Shown piece after piece: positions 1 through 5,412 of a stretch of 5,412 nucleotides of DNA. This DNA comes from Amphritea sp. Lineage in GTDB: Bacteria; Pseudomonadota; Gammaproteobacteria; Pseudomonadales; Balneatricaceae. Below the pieces are notes generated by a model that did no database searches, was not told the DNA's origin, and saw nothing but the letters and a program-made list of their open reading frames with translations. The stretch is taken from positions 1-5,412 of the forward strand of contig JAGPUU010000357.1 of NCBI GenBank assembly GCA_018067325.1, in the 5' to 3' direction. Every line of letters begins with the position of its first letter. The stretch's first letter is position 1. Position numbers and translations under genes: made by a program.

Positions 1-553
1 CCAGCAAAATAGAAATGCCACTTTCCTTAATCTTTTTCAGTATTTCGACAATTTCTTTAACGATAACCGGTGCCAAACCTTCAGAAGGCTCATCCAATAA
101 CAACACCCGTGGATGGTTCAGCAATGCCCGCGCTAGGGCCAGCATCTGTTGTTCCCCACCCGATAGTTGCCCGCCACCGTTTCGGCGCCGCTCTTCCAAC
201 CGAGGAAAAAGATTGTAAATATCTGATATTGACCAAGGAGATTTTTTCATCTGGGAGATTTTTAGATTTTCCTCAACAGTCAGATCTTGGAAGATATCCC
301 GTTGCTCCGGCACCAGGCAAAGCCCTGCTAAAGCCGATTTATAGGTAGGCTGCCCCAAGATTTCACTACCTTTATAACGTACCGATCCGGTTGTATTTTT
401 CATCAACCCCATGATGGTTAGCAGCGTGGTTGACTTACCGGCACCGTTTCGACCTAGTAAAGATACCAGCTCGCCCTCGCCTACATTGAGTGAAAGATCA
501 AACAGGACATGGCTCTTATCGTAATAAGAGTTAATATTTTCTAGTGTGAGCAT
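1..553 (-). CDS. livF: ABC transporter ATP-binding protein, LivF family (partial, C-terminus beyond left edge)
   Basis: One of the two cytoplasmic ATPase subunits of the importer; it hydrolyses ATP to drive uptake through LivH/LivM. The frame is open from ATG at 553-551 to the window edge without stop or frameshift, giving 184 of the roughly 235 residues usual for LivF. Visible motifs are an aromatic Y10-Y11 near the N-terminus (A-loop position), Walker A GRNGAGKST at residues 34-42, a VPEQR segment at 81-85 where LivF proteins usually have VPEGR, the ABC signature LSGGEQQ at 130-136, Walker B VLLLDEP at 150-156 and D-loop SEGLAP at 157-162. The H-loop histidine lies outside the window. The SEGLAP and GGGQLSGGEQQ text is typical of LivF rather than LivG. 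It starts 3 bp after the livG stop, with a GGGGAGG ribosome binding site at 571-565 inside livG, so coupling is likely. The family is certain; the ligand is not. Confidence 0.95.
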   Translation of the reverse strand, partial: MLTLENINSYYDKSHVLFDLSLNVGEGELVSLLGRNGAGKSTTLLTIMGLMKNTTGSVRYKGSEILGQPTYKSALAGLCLVPEQRDIFQDLTVEENLKISQMKKSPWSISDIYNLFPRLEERRRNGGGQLSGGEQQMLALARALLNHPRVLLLDEPSEGLAPVIVKEIVEILKKIKESGISILL

Positions 554-556
554 GAT

Positions 557-1309
557 CTACAACGCCTCCCCAAGATAAGCTAACTTTACTTTTTCATTTG
601 CAGCGACTTCCCCTGGCGTACCATCGGCAATTACTTCGCCATTTTGCAGCACCGTCACCCTGTCACACACTTCTGCCACCAACCCTACATTGTGTTCAAT
701 CAGCAGGATCGTACAGATCTCTCGTAGTTTTTTGATCAGGCTAATTACCTGAGGGATATCATCAACGCCCATACCCGAAGTAGGCTCATCCAGTAGCAGC
801 AGCCGGGGCCGGGCCATCAGTGCCATTCCGATCTCCAACATTCGCTGTTGACCATGAGACAGTGTTTCTGCTTCTTTTTGTGCCAGGTGTTGCATACCCA
901 TTCGTTCAAGAACTTCATGGGCATGAAAAATATCGGGGCAGTCATGGGGCACCGGGTGCCAGAACACTAGGCCCTGGGCTGGCTTAAGGGCCTGCCCAGC
1001 CAGGCGCAGGTTTTCCAGTACTGACAGCCCGGGGAACAGCGAAGTTATCTGAAAAGAACGACCAATCCCCAACACCGGCCGGGCATGCTCAGCTTCGCCG
1101 GTAATCTCGTTTTCCTCGAAAAAAATATGCCCATCACTAGTCGCGACAGCCCCTGCTAGGCAATTAAATAACGTGGTTTTACCGGCCCCGTTCGGGCCGA
1201 TAACCGCATGCACGGTATCGGCCATAACTTTTAGATCGACATTACGATTGGCATAGAAATCACCGTACCTTTTCGATAGTGATTTAACTTCCAGGATTGG
1301 TTCAATCAT
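557..1309 (-). CDS. livG: ABC transporter ATP-binding protein, LivG family
   Basis: The second ATPase subunit of the importer, 250 residues, full length for LivG. Motifs in order: Walker A GPNGAGKTT at 38-46, Q-loop glutamine Q87 (GRSFQ), ABC signature LSHGQQ at 150-155, Walker B LLLLDEP at 170-176, D-loop SGMGVD at 178-183 and H-loop H206 (IEHN). LSHGQ in place of LSGGQ is a common variant in LivG/UrtD proteins, whose signatures often read L-S/A-H-G, so it is not a sign of decay. The C-terminal VLQNGEVIADGTPGEV text followed by AYLGE is the usual LivG ending. The ATG start (1309-1307) overlaps the last 8 bp of livM. A near-perfect ribosome binding site, GGAGGTG at 1320-1314, lies in the livM end and fixes the start. 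The stop TAG (559-557) is followed 3 bp later by livF. Role and family are secure; the substrate is unknown. Confidence 0.96.
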   Translation of the reverse strand: MIEPILEVKSLSKRYGDFYANRNVDLKVMADTVHAVIGPNGAGKTTLFNCLAGAVATSDGHIFFEENEITGEAEHARPVLGIGRSFQITSLFPGLSVLENLRLAGQALKPAQGLVFWHPVPHDCPDIFHAHEVLERMGMQHLAQKEAETLSHGQQRMLEIGMALMARPRLLLLDEPTSGMGVDDIPQVISLIKKLREICTILLIEHNVGLVAEVCDRVTVLQNGEVIADGTPGEVAANEKVKLAYLGEAL

Positions 1310-2297
1310 GGGACACCTCCACTTTCTTTACTTTCTTGTCCTGCCCATAACCCTTTACCCCTTGCCACAGCAGCTTTAAGCCCAACCACAATCCGCCACG
1401 GGCGAACAGCATGACAAAAATCATTAACAGGCCAAGCAACAGCATCCAACGTGGCCAAATATCAGACAACATTTCACTGGCGACCAGATACACACCGGCA
1501 CCGACAATAGAGCCGTACAACGAGCCAAGCCCGCCCAGTACACACATGAAAATAATCACTTCACTGGTTTCAATATCGATATTCGACAATGGAGCGAAAT
1601 TAAGTAGCATGGCGTACAAAGCCCCGGCAAGTGCAGTAACGATGCCGGAAAAAGCAAACACCGCGATCTTATAAAAGCGAACCTGATAACCGATGGCGAT
1701 CGCCCGCTGTTCATTTTGCTTAATTGCCTGCAGCACTGAGCCCAGCGGCGAATCAACCAGTCGCTGCAAACTGATAAAACTGACCACGAAGACCAGCGCA
1801 ACCCAGCCGTAAAACGCCCAGTCACTATCCAGACTGATCGCAGGTACAATCCACAAATCAAGTGCCGCACGGGGGACGTCCAACAAGCCATCTTCACCGC
1901 CGGTAATCCCTTCTGCCAGATAAGCGATAAAGTAGCCTAACTGACCAAACGCCAAGGTCAGCATGACAAAGTAGATACCCTGCCGGCGAATCGACAGATA
2001 GCCGACAGCAATAGCCAACAAACCGCCAGCCAGTATTGCGAACAACAGGCACGGCAGCATACTAGACTGCCAGTGGATAGCCGACAGGCTCGCAGCATAA
2101 GCACCGGCACCAAAAAACAGCGCCTGTCCAAAGGGTAGCAACCCGGTATACCCCAGCAATAAATTACAACCGATCGCTGCCAGTGCGAAAATCAGTACTT
2201 CAGCTGCCAAAATCGGCGACTGCAGAGCCACAGGCAACACACAGGCAAGCACTGCGACCGCAATAAAATGAATTGAAATTGGTGTATGTTTGTTCAT
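1302..2297 (-). CDS. livM: Branched-chain-type ABC transporter permease, LivM family
   Basis: One of the two integral membrane subunits that form the translocation channel, 331 residues, normal for LivM. It is largely hydrophobic, with about eight to ten membrane segments judged by eye. Family landmarks are GYTGLLPFGQALFFGAGAYA at 49-68, the GITGGEDGL loop at 130-138, the cytoplasmic coupling-loop region at about 183-212 (SPLG, then NEQRA, then GYQVRFYK) that contacts an ATPase, GGLGSLYGSIVGAG at 255-268 and ARGGLW at 299-304. The tail after about 315 is rich in lysine and polar (KKVKKVEVSHD), consistent with a cytoplasmic C-terminus. The ATG at 2297-2295 is preceded by GGGAGG at 2312-2307, 9 nt upstream and inside the end of livH. 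The gap to the livH stop is 3 bp, and the gene end overlaps livG by 8 bp. The shadow ORFs in other frames of this region have no family features. Confidence 0.95.
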   Translation of the reverse strand: MNKHTPISIHFIAVAVLACVLPVALQSPILAAEVLIFALAAIGCNLLLGYTGLLPFGQALFFGAGAYAASLSAIHWQSSMLPCLLFAILAGGLLAIAVGYLSIRRQGIYFVMLTLAFGQLGYFIAYLAEGITGGEDGLLDVPRAALDLWIVPAISLDSDWAFYGWVALVFVVSFISLQRLVDSPLGSVLQAIKQNEQRAIAIGYQVRFYKIAVFAFSGIVTALAGALYAMLLNFAPLSNIDIETSEVIIFMCVLGGLGSLYGSIVGAGVYLVASEMLSDIWPRWMLLLGLLMIFVMLFARGGLWLGLKLLWQGVKGYGQDKKVKKVEVSHD

Positions 2298-2300
2298 AAC

Positions 2301-3158
2301 TCAGGTCCTCCCGAACAGGCCGTTTGGCCGTAACAGAATAATCATTGCCATCACGGCATAGATCATGATATTTGTGCCTTCAGGCCAGAAACCCGCTGAC
2401 AGACTCTGGACCAATCCCACCACAAGAGCACCCGCCAGGGCACCGGGAAAACTCCCCATGCCGCCGATAACCACTACCACGAAAGCAATACCCAGCGCTT
2501 CAACGCCCATAAAAGCGTCAGCCCCCCGGATCGGAGAGATCAGAGCCCCGCCAAGCCCAGCCAGGGCGACACCCAACACAAAGGTAACTGAAAACAGCAG
2601 GTTAGAATTAAGTCCAAGCAGGGAAACCATCTTAGAGTTTTCACTACCCGCACGGATCATAATGCCGAAGCGGGTCCGCTCCAGCATCAGCCAGAGACCC
2701 AGTCCGATGATGGCGGTTACAGCGATAACAAACATCCGGTAATAAGGGTAAACAAAGTCTCCCATAACCATCACGCCAGTCAGTATGTCGGGTGGGGAGA
2801 CCGGTTTGGGAACCGTACCCCAGATAAGCAGGATAACCTCCCGAATCACCAGCATGACGCCCATAGTTATCAGAATCTGGGTTGGGTGATCAAAAGAGTA
2901 AAGGTGGCGGATAAGAGTTCTTTCCAGCACCAGGGCAAGCAAACCGACCAAAATCGGCGCGACAATCAGACCAAGCCAGAAATTTCCGCTCCAATCGATA
3001 ACCTGAAAACACAGATAAGCACCAACGGCGTATAGCGCACCGTGGGCGAAGTTAACAAAATTCATCATTCCGAAGATAATTGTCAGCCCGGCCGCCATCA
3101 GGAAGTAGATCATTCCCAGCGCCACACCATTCATTACTTCAAACAGAAACATATTCAT
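2301..3158 (-). CDS. livH: Branched-chain-type ABC transporter permease, LivH family
   Basis: The partner permease of LivM in the inner-membrane channel. From the chosen ATG at 3158 it has 285 residues, close to the usual 285-310 for LivH. Landmarks: MNGVALGMIYFLMAAGLTII at 9-28, NFVNFAHGALYAVGAY at 33-48, the coupling-loop region ERTRFGIMIRAGSENSKM at 160-177 followed by LLGLN, AGLGGALISPIRG at 200-212, GGMGSFPGALAGA at 232-244 and the terminal RPNGLFGRT. The length excludes the long periplasmic insert seen in many proteobacterial UrtB proteins. Start choice is uncertain: an in-frame TTG at 3164, ATG at 3158 and ATG at 3152 all fit, and none has a convincing ribosome binding site. The nearest purine run (AGGA) is about 20 nt upstream of 3158. 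The gene follows the structured intercistronic region after SBP1, so its expression is probably set lower than that of the binding protein. Confidence 0.93.
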   Translation of the reverse strand: MNMFLFEVMNGVALGMIYFLMAAGLTIIFGMMNFVNFAHGALYAVGAYLCFQVIDWSGNFWLGLIVAPILVGLLALVLERTLIRHLYSFDHPTQILITMGVMLVIREVILLIWGTVPKPVSPPDILTGVMVMGDFVYPYYRMFVIAVTAIIGLGLWLMLERTRFGIMIRAGSENSKMVSLLGLNSNLLFSVTFVLGVALAGLGGALISPIRGADAFMGVEALGIAFVVVVIGGMGSFPGALAGALVVGLVQSLSAGFWPEGTNIMIYAVMAMIILLRPNGLFGRT

Positions 3159-3180
3159 GAGCAATGTACCGAAATCTGGT

Positions 3181-3261
3181 CCTGGTAACAGTCCATTAAA
3201 GCTGCCTATTGCAGCTTACGCCTGATCAGTCAGGCACTAGAATAGCGGGATTGTTAACAGG
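3181..3261 (-). repeat. Nested inverted repeats upstream of livH
   Basis: On the transcribed strand two perfect hairpins lie side by side. One has arms GCCTGA/TCAGGC (3235-3220, 4-nt loop), the other GCTGC/GCAGC (3215-3201, 5-nt loop). They are enclosed by a longer pair of arms, CCTGTTAACA (3261-3252) with TGTTACCAGG (3190-3181), matching at 9 of 10 positions. The whole could fold as a three-way branched RNA just before livH. No T-run typical of a terminator follows the inner hairpins. Function is unknown; an mRNA-processing or stability element is a reasonable guess. Confidence 0.45.
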
Positions 3262-3269
3262 GATTTTGT

Positions 3270-3295
3270 AAAAAAAGGGGGCTCTGAATTCCCCC
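3270..3295 (-). terminator. Intercistronic rho-independent terminator-like hairpin after SBP1
   Basis: In the direction of transcription a GGGGG/CCCCC stem (3295-3291 with 3281-3277) with a 9-nt loop is followed at once by seven Ts (3276-3270). It sits 61 bp after the SBP1 stop and over 110 bp before livH. On the plus strand the hairpin is followed by As, so it acts leftward only. A further perfect 8-bp repeat (AAAATCCC at 3304-3297 against GGGATTTT at 3267-3260, plus-strand reading) can enclose the hairpin and would bury the T-run in an internal loop. Partial termination here would leave more SBP1 mRNA than permease/ATPase mRNA. Confidence 0.6.
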
Positions 3296-3355
3296 AAAAA
3301 TCCCCACCAGTCTATGCACTTACATTTATTAACAACTGGCAGAGATAAAAAACGC

Positions 3356-4543
3356 TTATAAAGAAGCCAGATTACAGCCTGATTCCTGAGGGCTGACAAA
3401 GTACTTGTTAGTCGCTACGATATCGGCAAAGTCAACGGCATCAACCATCTCGTCTTTACTTTTACCTTCCAGCAAGTAGAAGCTTTTCTCGACCTGATGG
3501 TCATCTGAACGAACAACTTCATGACCCGCCACGCCTTGATACTCCAGTCCTTCCATGTGTGTACGTATCTTCGCCGAATCAGTACCAACGGCTTTGACCG
3601 AGTCGATCAGTAGTTTGGACATCTGATAATAGCTCGCCATTGCGTAAGTCGGCGTGAGACCTAACTTATCACGGGACAGTTTCACAAAGGCCTGGTTGGC
3701 AGGCGATGTATCTTCGTGCCAGTACTGGGCCCCGAAGTAGAGACCATCCGATACACTGGACCCTAGGGTACGCATGGTATCAAGACCGTTACTCCAGACC
3801 TGCACGATCTTCATACGATTTTTCATACCGAAGTTCACAGCCTGCTTAATAGTAGCCTCCGATTGTGAACCGAAGTTAAGCAGTACCAGCAGGTCAGGCT
3901 TGGCAGCCATAGCCTGGGTCAGATACCCGGAAAACTCTTTCTCTTTCAGTGAGTGATAGCTATTACCGACCACTTCCACGCCACGGGCAGCGGCGACCTT
4001 GCGAGTATTTTCCAGCATCGCTTCGCCAAACACATACTGCGGTGTAATAGTGTAAATTCGCTTAATATCCGGATGCTTATCCAATAACGGCTGCAAGCTC
4101 GCATTCACCGCACCATAAGTCGGCGTAGACCAGCGGAACGTTGCCTGGTTACACTGGCTGCCGGTGATTTCATCGGCGCCACTACCTGTCACATAGACAC
4201 CCGCGGCACGGTTAACCTCTTTGCCTACTGCCAGCGCGGTCGATGACAAAGTCGACCCCACAAAGAGCAGGCCCCCATCTTCGGCAATAATAGACTTTAC
4301 TTTGCGCGCTGCCTTACCTGCATTGCTTTCGGTATCCACTGTCACCAGTTCCAGCGATACACCATCAATCTTACCTGCGGTATCAACAGCAAGACGGGCA
4401 CCTATCTCACCCTGCTCGCCAAAGTTCGCAAACGCACCCGACATACTAGCAACGTTATAAAGCCGGACATCTTCCGCTAGAGCTGCTGAAGAAAAGCCGA
4501 GAACGGCTGTGGCAATTACAGTGGTTACTTTATTGTTCATCAT
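3356..4543 (-). CDS. Branched-chain-type ABC transporter periplasmic substrate-binding protein (SBP1)
   Basis: Periplasmic ligand-capturing subunit of the importer, 395 residues, of the type I periplasmic-binding fold (Peripl_BP_6-like). The N-terminus is a Sec signal peptide: basic MMNNK, a hydrophobic core at about 6-20, and cleavage after ALA (21-23) before EDVRLYNV. The first lobe starts with the family-typical SMSGAFANFGEQGEIGARLA at 33-52 and contains FVGSTLSSTALAVGKEVNRA at 94-113, where ligand contacts usually fall. The second lobe includes TPQYVFGEAM (167-176) and LLNFGSQSEATI (221-232). The C-terminal SDDHQ (346-350) matches the D-x-x-HQ text seen in the neighbouring SBP2. C131 and C390 are the only cysteines and could form a disulfide. 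ATG at 4543 has AGGA 7 nt upstream (4554-4551); ATG at 4540 is an alternative with 10-nt spacing. The ligand is undetermined, so no symbol is given. Confidence 0.93.
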   Translation of the reverse strand: MMNNKVTTVIATAVLGFSSAALAEDVRLYNVASMSGAFANFGEQGEIGARLAVDTAGKIDGVSLELVTVDTESNAGKAARKVKSIIAEDGGLLFVGSTLSSTALAVGKEVNRAAGVYVTGSGADEITGSQCNQATFRWSTPTYGAVNASLQPLLDKHPDIKRIYTITPQYVFGEAMLENTRKVAAARGVEVVGNSYHSLKEKEFSGYLTQAMAAKPDLLVLLNFGSQSEATIKQAVNFGMKNRMKIVQVWSNGLDTMRTLGSSVSDGLYFGAQYWHEDTSPANQAFVKLSRDKLGLTPTYAMASYYQMSKLLIDSVKAVGTDSAKIRTHMEGLEYQGVAGHEVVRSDDHQVEKSFYLLEGKSKDEMVDAVDFADIVATNKYFVSPQESGCNLASL

Positions 4544-4574
4544 ATTAGCATCCTGTTGTTTTTATTAAATGCTT

Positions 4575-4609
4575 GCTGGTTACGTCTGGCTAAGTCTGTC
4601 CAGACCAGC
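4575..4609 (-). repeat. Hairpin in the SBP1 5' leader
   Basis: Outer arms GCTGG (4575-4579) and CCAGC (4605-4609) enclose inner arms TCTGG (4585-4589) and CCAGA (4600-4604), with a 10-nt loop and a 5-nt bulge (4580-4584) on one side. It lies in the predicted leader about 20 nt upstream of the ribosome binding site and leaves that site free. No T-run follows, so it is not a terminator. A leader-stabilising role is possible but unproven. Confidence 0.4.
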
Positions 4610-4635
4610 GATAGCGTCACTAACAACATTGATAA

Positions 4636-4652
4636 AGCAAACAGGATGCCAA
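4636..4652 (-). promoter_or_regulatory. Sigma-54 (-24/-12) promoter for the SBP1-liv operon
   Basis: On the transcribed strand TTGGCA (4652-4647) and TTTGCT (4641-4636) place GG (4650-4649) exactly 10 nt before GC (4638-4637), the invariant spacing of sigma-54 promoters (consensus TGGCAC-N5-TTGCW). Departures are T for C after TGGCA and C for the next G. The predicted start is near 4625, giving a leader of about 82 nt. Sigma-54 promoters need an enhancer-binding activator, and suitable upstream dyads are present at 4731-4776. Transport of nitrogen compounds is a common sigma-54/NtrC target, which fits this operon. Confidence 0.6.
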
Positions 4653-4694
4653 CTAGCAATAAAAACCAGTAAGTAATTGATTACAAATAAGATA

Positions 4695-4722
4695 ATAATA
4701 AAGATGGCGATAAAAAAGACAA
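4695..4722 (-). promoter_or_regulatory. Possible sigma-70 promoter upstream of SBP1
   Basis: TTGTCT (4722-4717) and TATTAT (4700-4695) are separated by 16 bp on the transcribed strand, giving a start near 4688. The -10 box matches 5 of 6 consensus bases and the -35 box 4 of 6. The region is very rich in A and T, so such matches arise easily by chance. A transcript from here would include both arms of the inverted repeat that covers the SBP1 ribosome binding site. Confidence 0.25.
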
Positions 4723-4730
4723 TAAATTAT

Positions 4731-4776
4731 GAGCGCAAAACGCACATTGCTCGCGGCATATGAGCGTTTTCCGCTC
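4731..4776 (-). promoter_or_regulatory. Paired 15-bp dyads, candidate enhancer-binding-protein sites
   Basis: Two related sites in opposite orientation: GAGCGCAAAACGCAC on the plus strand (4731-4745) and GAGCGGAAAACGCTC on the minus strand (4776-4762), identical at 13 of 15 positions. Each is itself a dyad of GAGCG-N5-CGCTC type, perfect in the second. Centres are 31 bp apart, about three helical turns. Relative to the predicted sigma-54 start at 4625 they lie near -113 and -144, the distance typical of NtrC-family activator sites. The bases do not match the NtrC consensus (GCAC-N7-GTGC type), so another activator of the family is more likely. The rest of the upstream spacer (4777-4902) shows no clear terminator, promoter or gene. 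Confidence 0.5.
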
Positions 4777-4902
4777 CTAAGATCAGTGCAAAACAGTTAG
4801 ATTCAGAGCCAACAGATACCGTCGGACTTACAGTAAAGCTATATGTCAGAGATAGGAGAAAGTGAAAAAGCTAAAGCACTGCCCGGTAAATTACCTACTA
4901 TT

Positions 4903-5412
4903 TTACTGTTCTGGCTTAAGGGGCAAAAACACCCGCCAATTACCGAGCATCCGCTTAGCTGGAGGGTAGTGACTATTGGGCATAGTTTCACCGATCGCCA
5001 CAGCTTGCATAATTTGATGGGTTGTAGGATCGATCCAGGATTGGAATCCAGGAGGGTCTTCAGGCAAAGACAGGGATAAGCCCGGAAGCGCTAGGCGCAC
5101 ACCTTTGACATCTTTGGTCTCTGCCACCTTCCACGCTTCTGCAATGGCAATAATAACCGAATAGGCATCCTGAGCCGTATGGGTAGGATAATGCCCGGAA
5201 CGTACATAAAACTGTTCTACAAAGTTACGATTCGCTTCGGTATCAGGCCAGTTATTATGGTGCCTGGCGGCCAGTGCCAATCCCGAAGGTAAGTCTTCTC
5301 CTAGACGGGACAGGTTATAATAGCCTCCCGCCTGTTCAAAACCGACCAACTTACTCTTCTGTAAAAGCTGAGTAGAGTTGGCCTGACGGATAAAGAATAC
5401 AAAGTCATCGCC
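4903..5412 (-). CDS. Branched-chain/amide-type ABC transporter substrate-binding protein (SBP2, partial, N-terminus beyond right edge)
   Basis: C-terminal 169 residues of a second periplasmic binding protein. The frame is open to the right edge (first visible residues GDDFVFF), so the signal peptide and first lobe are missing. The in-frame TTG at 5349 is internal and not a start. The fragment has the second-lobe pattern of the Peripl_BP_6 group: GFEQAGGYYNLSRLGEDLPS at about 24-43, the NFVEQFYVRSGHYPTHTAQDAY helix region at 63-84 with the usual P-x-x-x-x-x-x-AY text, and the C-terminal SWIDPTTHQIMQAVAIGE at 125-142, which resembles the DxxHQ hinge region of amide/urea-type binding proteins. 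It shows only loose similarity to SBP1 in the matching region, so it is not a recent duplicate. It lies 359 bp upstream on the same strand. No convincing terminator follows its TAA, so read-through into SBP1 is possible. Ligand unknown. Confidence 0.85.
   Translation of the reverse strand, partial: GDDFVFFIRQANSTQLLQKSKLVGFEQAGGYYNLSRLGEDLPSGLALAARHHNNWPDTEANRNFVEQFYVRSGHYPTHTAQDAYSVIIAIAEAWKVAETKDVKGVRLALPGLSLSLPEDPPGFQSWIDPTTHQIMQAVAIGETMPNSHYPPAKRMLGNWRVFLPLKPEQ

Larger units (their letters stand above)
4545..4652 (-). repeat. Inverted repeat pairing the SBP1 ribosome binding site with the -24 promoter element
   Basis: The plus-strand sequences AACAGGATGCCAA (4640-4652) and TTAGCATCCTGTT (4545-4557) are inverted repeats matching at 12 of 13 positions. 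In RNA the thirteenth pair is a G-U wobble, so an uninterrupted 13-bp helix is possible. The downstream arm contains the SBP1 Shine-Dalgarno AGGA (4554-4551) and ends next to the start codon. The upstream arm contains the -24 GG of the sigma-54 promoter. Only transcripts beginning upstream of about 4652 would contain both arms. Confidence 0.5.

Noticed and set aside
1..553. Possible frameshift or decay of livF, because no closed minus-strand reading frame ends within this part.
   Set aside because: Manual translation is open and motif-complete from 553 to the edge; the gene simply continues beyond the window.
1004..1018. LivG signature LSHGQ instead of LSGGQ (codons lie at about 850-865) as a sign of an inactive ATPase site.
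   Set aside because: Histidine at this position is common in the LivG/UrtD family, and all the other nucleotide-binding motifs are intact.
2365..2742. Long plus-strand ORF antisense to livH, with similar ones at 1411-1674, 4221-4460 and 15-348.
   Set aside because: Low-complexity translations rich in P, A, T and S are typical of antisense shadows of membrane or secreted protein genes. The opposite strand has unambiguous family motifs.
4540..4629. A 29-codon minus-strand ORF (ATG 4629) with a hydrophobic start and a basic tail whose TGA overlaps the SBP1 ATG as ATGA.
   Set aside because: It has no ribosome binding site, and its start lies upstream of the predicted sigma-54 start near 4625. 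The T-rich strand gives hydrophobic residues in other frames too. The ATGA overlap alone is weak evidence.
4860..4905. A terminator after SBP2, suggested by the near-palindrome around 4885-4896 and a T-run at about 4864-4870 (minus strand).
   Set aside because: The short self-complementary segment leaves almost no loop and is not directly followed by the T-run, so a terminator cannot be supported.
4843..5079. A plus-strand 78-codon ORF starting in the SBP1-SBP2 spacer.
   Set aside because: Most of it lies antisense to SBP2, it has no family features, and the minus-strand protein is clearly the real product.

Overview
The window holds most of one leftward (minus-strand) operon for a branched-chain-amino-acid-type ABC importer (HAAT/Liv/Urt family). 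Gene content is bacterial. Near-balanced base composition, strong GGAGG-type ribosome binding sites, a -24/-12 (sigma-54) promoter and a cleavable Sec signal peptide point to a Gram-negative proteobacterium, most likely gammaproteobacterial. That placement is an inference from style, not from a marker gene.

Reading in the direction of transcription (right to left): the C-terminal 169 residues of a first periplasmic substrate-binding protein (SBP2, 5412-4903, cut by the right edge); a 359-bp control region (4902-4544); a complete second substrate-binding protein (SBP1, 4543-3356); a 197-bp intercistronic region with a terminator-like hairpin and further inverted repeats (3355-3159); then a tight cluster of livH permease, livM permease, livG ATPase and livF ATPase (livF cut by the left edge). 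From livH to livF the genes are separated by 3 bp, overlapped by 8 bp and separated by 3 bp. Most of these starts have a clear Shine-Dalgarno sequence inside the previous gene, so the cluster looks translationally coupled.

Together the genes encode a complete importer. SBP1 captures a small polar ligand in the periplasm, LivH and LivM form the membrane channel, and LivG and LivF form the ATPase pair. The ligand cannot be read from the sequence; amino acids, amides and urea-like compounds are all within the family. Two binding proteins of the same broad superfamily next to one transporter suggest two ligand specificities feeding one channel, or a duplicated locus.

The most interesting part is the control region upstream of SBP1. 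It contains a good sigma-54 promoter match (GG-N10-GC at 4650/4637). Two related 15-bp dyads (GAGCG-N5-CGCTC type) are centred about 113 and 144 bp upstream of the predicted start, the geometry expected for an NtrC-family enhancer-binding protein. The -24 element is also complementary over 13 bp to the SBP1 ribosome binding site, so only transcripts that start upstream of the sigma-54 start would carry an anti-Shine-Dalgarno arm. I see no mobile element, CRISPR array, tRNA/rRNA or defence gene, and no wholly novel gene system.
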